DNA from: Geobacteraceae bacterium
GTDB taxonomy: Bacteria; Desulfobacterota; Desulfuromonadia; Desulfuromonadales; Geopsychrobacteraceae
Direction: 5' to 3'
Length of the DNA stretch: 8,267 bases
Assembly: GCA_027064785.1 (NCBI GenBank)
Contig: JAMOPE010000355.1
Coordinates: 1-8,267, forward strand
Position 1 is the stretch's first letter; every line of letters starts with the position of its first letter. The notes beneath the pieces were generated by a model. That model ran no database searches and was not told the DNA's origin. It saw only the letters and a program-made list of their open reading frames with translations. The position numbers and the translations under genes are program-made. Shown in pieces: positions 1 to 6,842 of this stretch.

Positions 1-1
1 C

Positions 2-796
2 CCAATGATCAGCCCCTGGTCAACCAACCCTGCAACTACGCTGAATCGTCCCTGGGTTTTCCGTGCGGCCTTCCTCGACCCCTTCCAGGGGCCAGTCATT
101 GCCGACTTCGCCGCCAAGAAGTTCAGCGCCAAGACGGCAGCTGTCTTGTACGACGTTGAAAACGACTATTCTGTTGGTTTAGCCGAAGTATTTAAGTCTG
201 CTTGGGAAGCCAAAGGTCTCGGCCCGGTCGTCGCCTACGAATCAAATGGCACCAAAGATCAGGATTACTCTGCTCAGTTGACCACCATCATTGCCGCCAA
301 ACCCGACTTCATCTTTGTACCGGAAAACTACAACCAGGTCGCCCTGATCATTCCACAAGCGCGCGATCTTGGTTACAAAGGCCAGTTCATGGGCTCCGAC
401 TCCTGGGGCACCCCGGATCTGGTTAAACTTTGTGGCCCACAGTGTAACGGTCAGTATTTCTCCACCCATTACGCTGCCGCCGGTGCCAAGGGTGCAACCA
501 AGGTCTTCATCGACCGCTATATGGCAAAATACGGTGCAGAGCCAGCTGACTACGCTGCCCTGACCTGGGATTCCATCGGTTTGATGGTGGAAGGGATCAA
601 AAACGCCGGCGTTGTGGACTCCAACCCGCGCAAAATGCGCAAAGCCATCCGTGACGGTCTGGCCGCCATCAAGTCTTTTGACGGCATCACCGGCTCATCC
701 AAGTTTGATGAGCAGGGCGACCCGATCAAGTGTGCTGTTGTGGTTAAAATCTCCGAAACAGGAACCTTTGTTTTCGAAGAATCAGTTTGTCCATAA
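2..796 (+). CDS. livK: Branched-chain amino acid-type ABC transporter substrate-binding protein, C-terminal part (5' end outside window)
   Basis: Periplasmic binding protein that captures an amino acid (leucine/isoleucine/valine or a related ligand) and delivers it to the LivHM permease. The frame is open to the window edge: a Pro codon (2-4) precedes the Met at 5, and the PMISPWSTNP context is the interior ligand-loop region typical of LivJ/LivK proteins, so the Met at 5 is not the start. About 264 residues are present; relatives have roughly 370-400, so the signal peptide and most of the first lobe are missing. Visible family features are the lobe-2 strand TAAVLYDVENDYSVG, the segment around DFIFVPENYNQ, and GQYFSTHYA. 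Four Cys codons (431, 443, 731, 788) give a CGPQC motif plus two near the C-terminus, possibly disulfides in the periplasm. Genes livH to livF follow on the same strand. Ligand specificity cannot be read from this fragment; a LivJ-like or aromatic/amide-binding member is possible. Confidence 0.92.
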   Translation, partial: PMISPWSTNPATTLNRPWVFRAAFLDPFQGPVIADFAAKKFSAKTAAVLYDVENDYSVGLAEVFKSAWEAKGLGPVVAYESNGTKDQDYSAQLTTIIAAKPDFIFVPENYNQVALIIPQARDLGYKGQFMGSDSWGTPDLVKLCGPQCNGQYFSTHYAAAGAKGATKVFIDRYMAKYGAEPADYAALTWDSIGLMVEGIKNAGVVDSNPRKMRKAIRDGLAAIKSFDGITGSSKFDEQGDPIKCAVVVKISETGTFVFEESVCP

Positions 797-813
797 CACA
801 AGTTAAGGAAATA

Positions 814-864
814 GTTTGAAATAAAGCGGGGATTTCTGGATCCCCGCTTTATTCTGTTTCAAAC
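814..864 (+). promoter_or_regulatory. Intercistronic hairpin between livK and livH (attenuator or mRNA stabiliser)
   Basis: A perfect 13-bp stem pairs 820-832 with 841-853 around an 8-base loop (833-840). Bases 814-819 (gtttga) can also pair with 859-864 (tcaaac) across a 5-base bulge on the 3' side. The sequence after the inner stem is T-rich (ctgtttc) but has no clean T-run, so it is not a textbook Rho-independent terminator. It sits 17 bases after the binding-protein stop and about 50 bases before livH. Binding-protein genes often carry such a structure, which protects the upstream mRNA end or partly stops transcription and so gives more binding protein than permease. The hairpin is seen; the function is inferred. 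Confidence 0.75.
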
Positions 865-915
865 AATTCGCCATAGGCGAGCGTGCAACTTTAACGTTTT
901 ATAAGGAAAATCTCT

Positions 916-1827
916 GTGGATTTCATTATTCAGAATATCCTGAATGCCATGCAGTGGGGCAGCTTTTACGCCCTCATTGCCCTGGGCTACACTCTGGTTT
1001 ACGGGGTGCTGCGTCTGATCAACTTCGCCCATGGCGATATCTTTATGGTCGGAGCCTATATCTCTTTCTTCGTGGCAAGTTTCCTTATTGGCCCAATCGC
1101 CGGAATCTCCCCATTACTGGCCTTCGCCATCACTGTTCCCTTGACCATGGTTCTGACTTCGCTGGTTGGTGTAACCTTGGAACGAATTGCTTACCGACCG
1201 CTGCGGCGCAAAGGTGCGCACCGGCTCTACGTCGTCATTACTGCGCTGATGGCGGGTCTGGTTCTAGAATACTCCAATCTGGCCGTGCTCGGCGCCAGCC
1301 GCTTGAAGTTCCCTGAGTTGATTGAAAAACAAATCTGGCACGTCGGTGGCGTCACCCTGACCAACCTCAAGGTTATGGTTATCGTAGCGGCCATTGTGGT
1401 CTTCCTGTTTCTGCAGTGGGTCGTGACCCGTACACGGGTCGGGATGGCAATGCGAGCCATCTCTTACGATAAATTTGCAATTCCGCTGATGGGTATTCCC
1501 ATCGACAGAATTATCGTCGTTACCTTTGTCCTCGGCTCAGGTTTTGCCGGTCTTGCCGGGCTCCTGTTCGCTATGAGCTACCCGGTCCTGGAGCCGTTCA
1601 TGGGGATGTTGATTGGCTGGAAAGCTTTTATCGCCGCAGTCGTTGGCGGCATCGGTGACATCAAGGGGGCGTTTGTTGGCGGCTTCCTGCTCGGCTTTAT
1701 CGAGGTCGGCGTGGTCTCGGTCTTCCCCTCGTCCTACCGGGATCTTTTCGCCTTCACTATTTTGCTGCTGATTCTGTGGGTAAAGCCATCCGGACTGTTC
1801 GGCATACCTCAGTCGACCAAGATATAG
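916..1827 (+). CDS. livH: Branched-chain amino acid ABC transporter permease LivH
   Basis: Inner-membrane permease subunit that pairs with LivM to form the translocation path. The 303 residues are almost entirely hydrophobic segments separated by short loops, the pattern of the BPD_transp_2 family and the usual LivH length. Recognisable blocks are GSFYALIALGYTLVYGVLRL with INFAHGD at residues 15-41, and the cytoplasmic coupling region GWKAFIAAVVGGIGDIKGA at 234-252, which contacts the ATPases. The start is a GTG at 916, supported by AAGGA (903-907) eight bases upstream and by homology beginning straight away (MDFIIQNILNAMQWG). The upstream gap holds the hairpin at 814-864; livM follows after 18 bases. 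No truncation or odd residue was noticed. Other HAAT permeases such as UrtB resemble it, but the adjacent genes lack urea-operon features. Confidence 0.95.
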   Translation: MDFIIQNILNAMQWGSFYALIALGYTLVYGVLRLINFAHGDIFMVGAYISFFVASFLIGPIAGISPLLAFAITVPLTMVLTSLVGVTLERIAYRPLRRKGAHRLYVVITALMAGLVLEYSNLAVLGASRLKFPELIEKQIWHVGGVTLTNLKVMVIVAAIVVFLFLQWVVTRTRVGMAMRAISYDKFAIPLMGIPIDRIIVVTFVLGSGFAGLAGLLFAMSYPVLEPFMGMLIGWKAFIAAVVGGIGDIKGAFVGGFLLGFIEVGVVSVFPSSYRDLFAFTILLLILWVKPSGLFGIPQSTKI

Positions 1828-1845
1828 GTTGGGAGATAATAAGAT

Positions 1846-2916
1846 ATGAAAAAATACACTCTCAACATGCTACTGGTCGTCTTTGCCATAGGACTGCTGT
1901 TCGCTGCTCATTTCCGCATGATCGATGGCTATATCCAAATCGTCGTCATGACGATCGGCATAAATATTATGATGTCGACCAGCCTCAACCTGGTCAACGG
2001 CAACATGGGTGAATTTACCTGTGGCCATGCGGCTTTTATGTGCATTGGTGCCTATATTTCATCGATCCTGTCAGTGTACTGTTTTGGTACCCACTTCGGT
2101 GAGCCACTGCTGCCCGCAGCCTCGGTGGTGATTGTTTTCCCCATCATCGTGCTGATCGGCGGGGTTGTCGCTGCCGTATCCTCGCTACTGGTATCAGTTC
2201 CCTCATTCAAGACCCGCGATGACTATCTGGCAATTATTTCAATTGCCGTCAACTACATGATCATATCAGCCATCCAGAACATAGACTTTATCGGTGGATC
2301 GCGTGGTTTTCAGGGAATGAAGGATACCGTCTGGGCGATGATTGATATCTTTGATGGACCATGGATGCTTTTCTGGGTCATCAACTTCACCATCTTCACG
2401 GTCTGGGTGATCCGGCGCTTCATTTCCTCCACCTATGGCAAAGGGGTCAACGCCATCTGCCAGGATGAAGTCGCTGCGGAAATCATGAGCGTTAACACCA
2501 ACAAAATCAAAATCGTCAATTTCATGCTCGCCGCCGGCTTGGCAGGGTGTGCCGGCGGCCTTTACGCACACATCGTTGGTTATGTGAACCCGCAATCCTT
2601 CAATATTCTCAAATCGACTGAGGCTCTGGTCATGGTCTATCTTGGAGGGATGGGGTCTTTATCCGGTGCCATTATATCTGCGATCATTTTTACCGGCCTA
2701 CTGGAAGTACTCCGCTCGCAAGCGATCATTGATGTCCTAGTCTCACCTGTCACCTTTGTATTTCCCGATTGGGAACCTTCGGCAGGTGTCATCAAATGGG
2801 TCATGATCCCATTACTGCTGATCATTGTCATGCAGTTCCGTTCCGAAGGAATCATGGGCAACCGAGAACTGGGAGACGTTTTCCCCAAGCTGAAGAAATT
2901 TTACAGGTTTAAATAA
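1846..2916 (+). CDS. livM: Branched-chain amino acid ABC transporter permease LivM
   Basis: Second inner-membrane permease subunit, partner of LivH. It has 356 residues with many hydrophobic segments. Family landmarks are the LNLVNGNMGEFTCGHAAFM block at about 47-65 with IGAY (67-70), the loop GGSRGFQGM at 150-158, and the ATPase-coupling region STEALVMVYLGGMGSLSGA at 257-275. A short basic C-terminal tail (KLKKFYRFK) lies in the cytoplasm by the positive-inside rule. ATG at 1846 is preceded by GGGAG (1831-1835). The stop TAA overlaps the livG ATG by one base (TAATG), which suggests translational coupling. Residues about 291-312, between the last two membrane stretches, form a longer loop containing VFPDWEPSAG. 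It is unclear whether this loop is lineage-specific. Confidence 0.95.
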   Translation: MKKYTLNMLLVVFAIGLLFAAHFRMIDGYIQIVVMTIGINIMMSTSLNLVNGNMGEFTCGHAAFMCIGAYISSILSVYCFGTHFGEPLLPAASVVIVFPIIVLIGGVVAAVSSLLVSVPSFKTRDDYLAIISIAVNYMIISAIQNIDFIGGSRGFQGMKDTVWAMIDIFDGPWMLFWVINFTIFTVWVIRRFISSTYGKGVNAICQDEVAAEIMSVNTNKIKIVNFMLAAGLAGCAGGLYAHIVGYVNPQSFNILKSTEALVMVYLGGMGSLSGAIISAIIFTGLLEVLRSQAIIDVLVSPVTFVFPDWEPSAGVIKWVMIPLLLIIVMQFRSEGIMGNRELGDVFPKLKKFYRFK

Positions 2917-3713
2917 TGGGACAAACACAAATACATACAGAACCGACGCCAGTCCTCGAAGTACGTGATTTGACCCAACGTTTTGGCGGTCTGACCGCGG
3001 TCAAAGACTTTAATGTCAAACTGATGCCGGGAGAACTCTCCGGACTGATCGGTCCCAATGGTGCAGGAAAGACGACGGTATTTAATCTTGTCAGTGGTTT
3101 CTATCAGCCAACTGAAGGGCAAATTCTCGTCGACGGCACCCCTACCGCCGGGCTCAAGCCGCACAAGGTCACCGCGTTAGGTGCGGCTCGCACATTTCAA
3201 AATATACGGCTCTGGAACGACATGACGGTGCTTGATAATATCCGCGTCGCACATCACTATCAACTTGGCTACGGTTTTTTTCAGGCTGTTATCCGCAGCA
3301 AACGCTATCAGGCGAGAGAAGAACAGGTAACCAAAGAGGCCGAAGAACTGCTCGATGTCTTTGATCTGAAGCGCCACGCTGAGGAACTGCCCAAGAACCT
3401 GCCCTACGGCACCCAGCGCAAGTTGGAGATTGCACGCGCGCTCTCGAGCCACCCGAAGCTACTGCTACTCGACGAACCAGCCGCCGGGCTCAATTCCGCC
3501 GATGCAAAAGAACTGATTCGGCTGATACGCTGGATCCATGAAACGTTTGACGTGACTATCTGGATGATTGAGCATCACATGGATGTCATGATGGAACTCT
3601 GCACCCAGATCAAGGTTATTGATTTTGGTGAAACTATTGCTGAGGGCAGTGCTGAGCACGTGCGTAACCATCCTGCCGTTATGACGGCTTATCTGGGAGA
3701 TGAAAATATCTGA
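2916..3713 (+). CDS. livG: Branched-chain amino acid ABC transporter ATP-binding protein LivG
   Basis: Cytoplasmic ATPase subunit that drives LivHM together with LivF. The 265 residues contain Walker A GPNGAGKT (46-53), Q-loop Gln95 in RTFQNIRLW, a signature region written LPYGTQRKLEIARAL (162-176), Walker B LLLLDEP (182-188) followed by AAGLN, and H-loop His220 in MIEHHMDVMM. The signature lacks the LSGGQ consensus, but a LxYGxQR form is usual for LivG and helps tell it from LivF. The long insert at about 112-145 (YQLGYGFFQAV and the following charged helix) is also LivG-like. The start overlaps the livM stop by one base, with only a weak AGG (2905-2907) as ribosome site, so expression probably depends on coupling. 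The stop TGA overlaps the livF ATG by one base. Confidence 0.96.
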   Translation: MGQTQIHTEPTPVLEVRDLTQRFGGLTAVKDFNVKLMPGELSGLIGPNGAGKTTVFNLVSGFYQPTEGQILVDGTPTAGLKPHKVTALGAARTFQNIRLWNDMTVLDNIRVAHHYQLGYGFFQAVIRSKRYQAREEQVTKEAEELLDVFDLKRHAEELPKNLPYGTQRKLEIARALSSHPKLLLLDEPAAGLNSADAKELIRLIRWIHETFDVTIWMIEHHMDVMMELCTQIKVIDFGETIAEGSAEHVRNHPAVMTAYLGDENI

Positions 3714-4438
3714 TGCTATTATCAGTTGAGAACCTTGAAGTTAAATATGGAAACATCCAGGCCCTGCATGGAATCAGTTTTCACGTCAAAGAAGGTGAAA
3801 TTGTCACCCTGATCGGAGCCAATGGAGCAGGAAAAACTACCTGCATGCATACGATTACCCGGCTACCACCGCCAGAAGCACCACGGGTGATCGGTGGAGA
3901 TATAAAATTTCAGGGGGAATCAATCCTCAAAACCCAGCCAAGTGATGTGGTTAAAAAACTGCACATTGCTCTCTCCCCGGAAGGTCGGCGGATTTTCGGC
4001 AACCTGACGGTTCTGGAAAACCTTAAACTGGCAACCTATGCCCGGGAAAAAAATGCGGACCTGGAGAAAGAATATGATTATATTTTTGATCTTTTCCCAC
4101 GCCTGAAGGAACGCCGCACCCAGAGAAGTGAATCTTTAAGTGGAGGCGAGCAGCAGATGCTGGCAGTTGGACGGGCCCTAATGACCGGCTGTAAAATCCT
4201 CCTTCTCGATGAACCAAGTATGGGGCTGGCCCCAGTTCTGAAATATGAGATGTTCCGTAAGCTCAAACAACTCAATGAAGATGGTATGACAATCCTTCTC
4301 GTTGAGCAGAATGCGAACCTGGCGCTACAACTTGCCCATCGTGGTTATGTTATGGACACTGGAAATATCGTTGCCGAAGGGACGGGAGAAGAATTGATGA
4401 ACAATCCTGAGGTAAAGAAAGCTTATCTGGGTGGGTAG
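3713..4438 (+). CDS. livF: Branched-chain amino acid ABC transporter ATP-binding protein LivF
   Basis: Second cytoplasmic ATPase of the importer. The 241 residues show Walker A GANGAGKT (35-42), the LivF-type SPEGRRIFGNLTV block (88-100) where Glu90 takes the usual Q-loop place, signature LSGGEQQ (142-148), Walker B ILLLDEP (162-168) and LLVEQN (195-200), where Gln199 replaces the canonical H-loop His. The VEQN motif is a known family trait and not damage. Residues 50-61 (RLPPPEAPRVIG) are Pro-rich and look slightly longer than in common LivF proteins. Translation starts one base inside the livG stop (TGATG); GGGAGA at 3695-3700 is a distant possible ribosome site. It is the last gene of the operon and is followed at once by a strong terminator hairpin. 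Confidence 0.96.
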   Translation: MLLSVENLEVKYGNIQALHGISFHVKEGEIVTLIGANGAGKTTCMHTITRLPPPEAPRVIGGDIKFQGESILKTQPSDVVKKLHIALSPEGRRIFGNLTVLENLKLATYAREKNADLEKEYDYIFDLFPRLKERRTQRSESLSGGEQQMLAVGRALMTGCKILLLDEPSMGLAPVLKYEMFRKLKQLNEDGMTILLVEQNANLALQLAHRGYVMDTGNIVAEGTGEELMNNPEVKKAYLGG

Positions 4439-4442
4439 GAAT

Positions 4443-4483
4443 AACGAAGCCTCTGTTGGTAAAACAGAGGCTTCGTTGTCTTT
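4443..4483. terminator. Rho-independent terminator of the liv operon, possibly shared by the convergent pqi operon
   Basis: A perfect 15-bp stem pairs 4443-4457 with 4463-4477 around a 5-base loop (ggtaa). On the plus strand it is followed by the T-rich tract ttgtcttt (4476-4483) and begins four bases after the livF stop. The convergent pqiC gene ends at 4489, so the hairpin fills most of the 50-base gap. Read on the minus strand it is also near-perfect but is followed by ttattcc, a poorer T-tract. It is therefore a confident terminator for livF and a plausible, weaker one for pqiC. Confidence 0.88.
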
Positions 4484-4488
4484 CCATA

Positions 4489-5109
4489 TCAGTTTTTCAA
4501 GGTAGCGATCGCAATAGCAATTTCATGACTCAGTTGGGCAACCAATTGGCTCTCTGTGCTGATAAGGGCAGCATAAGTCTCAGCTTCAAGAGGCTGTCGA
4601 TATTCACTTCTCCCCCCGGCAAGAACAGCCTTACCGCTAGTATCAGCGACGACCCAGTGGGCGCTGAGAACCGCTTCACCTTTCAGATCACCATCAAAGT
4701 GAGTCACATTCATAATCACCCGATAGGTCGGTTGAAAATGAGGCTGCCAGGGAAGAATTCCGACTTCCCCCAGCCCCAGCATCTTTTCAAGGTTCTCACC
4801 TAGAACATAGCTCAGATCCTTTTCCAGAGTCCCGGCCCAGCGGTGAAATTCGTCAAAGGCATATAGATTCCCCTGCTGCCGTGTAGCGATCTGTGACCGC
4901 TTCAGACTGTCAGGAATGGAGATAGGACCAACCCCCAGCTTGACCTCAGGAAGAGAAGCGACCGGCAGCCCCTCAGATAACTGCTGAGCAGTCAGCAGAC
5001 TGTAATAGGAAACATGAGGAGAACCATTACCGAGACAGCCCGTAAGCGCAACAACAATCGCAACGATGGCGCACCAGCGACAGACCCGGGGAAATACCTG
5101 TTTTATCAT
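4489..5109 (-). CDS. pqiC: PqiC-like outer-membrane lipoprotein (ABC-type transport auxiliary lipoprotein family)
   Basis: Lipoprotein component of the PqiABC envelope system, expected at the inner face of the outer membrane, where it receives the end of the PqiB channel. It has 206 residues: a basic N-terminus, a hydrophobic stretch (14-22) and a lipobox LTGC with the modified Cys at 25. Leu at +2 is not an inner-membrane retention Asp, so sorting to the outer membrane is predicted. The YYSLLTA strand (35-41), the VGPISIPDSLKR segment (60-71) and the FHRWAGTLEKDL helix (88-99) match the family (DUF330/PqiC, also called YmbA). ATG at 5109 has GAGGAG (5122-5117) seven bases upstream, and its first bases overlap the pqiB stop by four (ATGA). 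It is the last gene of its operon. Position next to pqiB makes the assignment firmer than sequence alone. Confidence 0.88.
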   Translation of the reverse strand: MIKQVFPRVCRWCAIVAIVVALTGCLGNGSPHVSYYSLLTAQQLSEGLPVASLPEVKLGVGPISIPDSLKRSQIATRQQGNLYAFDEFHRWAGTLEKDLSYVLGENLEKMLGLGEVGILPWQPHFQPTYRVIMNVTHFDGDLKGEAVLSAHWVVADTSGKAVLAGGRSEYRQPLEAETYAALISTESQLVAQLSHEIAIAIATLKN

Positions 5110-6842
5110 TTTTTCTCTCCTCTTTTACCAAAAATCAACGCAGCGGGATCCGTCTCCAGATACTCTAACAACGAGCGCAGCGAGCGTAGGGTCAACGCCA
5201 GTTCATCCGTCACCTCTTTGGCATTGTGGTTAAATGTCGAATCGGGGCCATATGCATCATTAATTCCATTGATCGTTGTTTCCAGTTCAGAAAGAACCCG
5301 GCTGACCTGCGGCATCGTCTCCTTGTTGATCCCATTCGATAGTCCTCTGAGCTCTTCGAGTGTCTGGGTTAAAGACGCGACCGCGGTATTCATGTTGTTC
5401 CCCATCTCAGTGATCGGAATGGCGTCAATTTTCTGCAGAATATCGTTGAAATTCTGACCTATTTCAGCCAGAGGAAGGGCTTCGATCTTCTTCAGGATAT
5501 TGTCGACTCGCTGTTCCATACGCTCAAGAGGAGCTGAAACAGTCGGAAAAACGGGATAGTTCCCCTCACGGGTAATTTTTGCCGGCAGGGCATCGGAATA
5601 GTAATCGAGATCGATATAGAGCTTTCCGGTCAGCAGATTTCCCGTTTTCAACTGAGCGCGGAAACCATTTTCAACCAATTCATCAGTCCGGAAAAGGAGA
5701 GCTCTCTCGCCACTTCTAGCTTCATTCTGAAATTTTTCCTTAAGATGTCGGGCTTCCAGGACTTCCCCCTGCCCGGAAATCATCCCCGAGAGACGTTCAG
5801 GCTCAATGCTGACCAGAACCGGAATGAGAAATTTCTGAATCTTCTCATTGAATATCAGTTTGGTACTGACCACCTCCCCAACTTTGACCCCCATAATCTC
5901 AACAGGGGCTCCCGGTGCAAGACCTCGTATACTCTGATCAAAATACATCAGATAGTACCGTTTGACCGTGTAGACCTCTTCGGTACTACTTTCCCGATTC
6001 GGGAAGAGTGAGAAAACCGTTCCATCCTTTGCAATTTGTTGCGACAGACTTCCTACTGGTAAACCAAACGCCACCCCCCCGGTAAAAATTGAAACCAATG
6101 ACTGAGTATCGACTTTAAGGCCATTAGCATCTATTGTGAGGTCGACACCGCTGACCGACCAGAAACGGGTATCCTGCAGAACTTTTTCGTGAAAGGGAGC
6201 CTTGACAAAAATATTGATGAGAATCGCCTCGGCATCTTTATCAAAATGGTATGCCACCACCTGACCAACCTTGATGCCACGATAGTAAATCGGTGAACCA
6301 AGGTCGAGGGAATCAAGCTCCTTCACTCTCAGAATAAAGTTCCCTCCCGGCAACCCTTTTGTCAGAATTGGCGGGCTTTCCAACCCGGTAAATGTCTCCT
6401 GTGGCTCGCCTTCTTTTGACGGATCTATCCCGATATAAACCCCCGAGAAGAGCGTTCCCAACCCCGAAACTTCACCCGCACCAATTCTAGCCCGGACAAT
6501 CCAGAAACGGGTTTTATCGGTCAGGAAAGTTCCGGCATCGCGATTCAACTGGGCGGTCACGACAACCTGAGAAAAGTCATCACTCAAATCAACCGAGGTC
6601 ACCTCCCCAACAGTAACATCCTTGTACTTAATTTCAGTCTTCCCGGCGACCAGTCCATCAGCATTTTTGAAAGAGATCGTGATCGTCGGCCCCTTTGTTG
6701 ACTGGGCCTTGAAGACCAGCCAGCCACCGATCAGCAACGCAATAATCGGAACAACCCAAATAATCGAGAATGTACGCCGAGTCTGAATCTGTGCCACAGG
6801 GGCCGATTCCTCAACCTTTATCTCACGATGCTCTTCACTCAT
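5106..6842 (-). CDS. pqiB: PqiB-like MCE-domain protein with three MCE domains (envelope lipid transport)
   Basis: Periplasm-spanning MCE protein; relatives form hexameric channels that move lipids between the inner and outer membranes. It has 578 residues: a short cytoplasmic tail, one membrane helix (about 26-44), MCE domain 1 (52-141; NADGLVAGKTEIKYKDVTVG), MCE 2 (168-262; LGSPIYYRGIKVGQV), MCE 3 (296-414; LAPGAPVEIMGVKVGEV), then a mostly helical C-terminus (438-565) ending with ALIFGK. Three domains and a long helical needle fit PqiB rather than seven-domain LetB or single-domain MlaD. The start chosen is ATG 6842 because GGAGG (6853-6849) lies six bases before it; an in-frame ATG at 6860 has no such site. 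It overlaps the pqiA2 end by 8 bases and the pqiC start by 4. A stress role (paraquat-inducible in Escherichia coli, SoxRS control) is known for relatives but no regulator site is visible here. Confidence 0.93.
   Translation of the reverse strand: MSEEHREIKVEESAPVAQIQTRRTFSIIWVVPIIALLIGGWLVFKAQSTKGPTITISFKNADGLVAGKTEIKYKDVTVGEVTSVDLSDDFSQVVVTAQLNRDAGTFLTDKTRFWIVRARIGAGEVSGLGTLFSGVYIGIDPSKEGEPQETFTGLESPPILTKGLPGGNFILRVKELDSLDLGSPIYYRGIKVGQVVAYHFDKDAEAILINIFVKAPFHEKVLQDTRFWSVSGVDLTIDANGLKVDTQSLVSIFTGGVAFGLPVGSLSQQIAKDGTVFSLFPNRESSTEEVYTVKRYYLMYFDQSIRGLAPGAPVEIMGVKVGEVVSTKLIFNEKIQKFLIPVLVSIEPERLSGMISGQGEVLEARHLKEKFQNEARSGERALLFRTDELVENGFRAQLKTGNLLTGKLYIDLDYYSDALPAKITREGNYPVFPTVSAPLERMEQRVDNILKKIEALPLAEIGQNFNDILQKIDAIPITEMGNNMNTAVASLTQTLEELRGLSNGINKETMPQVSRVLSELETTINGINDAYGPDSTFNHNAKEVTDELALTLRSLRSLLEYLETDPAALIFGKRGEKK
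5388..5501 (-). repeat. Tandem 19-residue repeat inside the PqiB C-terminal helical region
   Basis: Residues 448-466 (NILKKIEALPLAEIGQNFN) and 467-485 (DILQKIDAIPITEMGNNMN) align without gaps, with 9 identical and several conservative positions. The pattern I-L-x-K-I-[ED]-A-[LI]-P with a following G at fixed spacing suggests a duplicated helix unit. The DNA copies are diverged, so the duplication looks old or selected at the protein level. It probably sets the length or packing of the hexameric needle; that role is inferred. Confidence 0.75.

Noticed and set aside
900..905. TATAAG resembling a -10 box just before livH
   Set aside because: It overlaps the ribosome site and lies only 10 bases from the start codon, with no -35 partner at proper spacing.
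3399..3416. Non-consensus signature (PYGTQR) in LivG as a sign of an inactive ATPase
   Set aside because: A YGxQR form is normal for LivG, and Walker A, Walker B and the H-loop His are intact.
4456..4803. 115-codon plus-strand open frame antisense to pqiC
   Set aside because: Its start falls inside the terminator hairpin and its product matches nothing; the minus-strand lipoprotein explains the region.
5014..5457. 147-codon plus-strand open frame antisense to the start of pqiC and the end of pqiB
   Set aside because: It lies opposite two well-supported genes, has a low-complexity Ser/Arg-rich product with no recognisable domain, and no suitable ribosome site.
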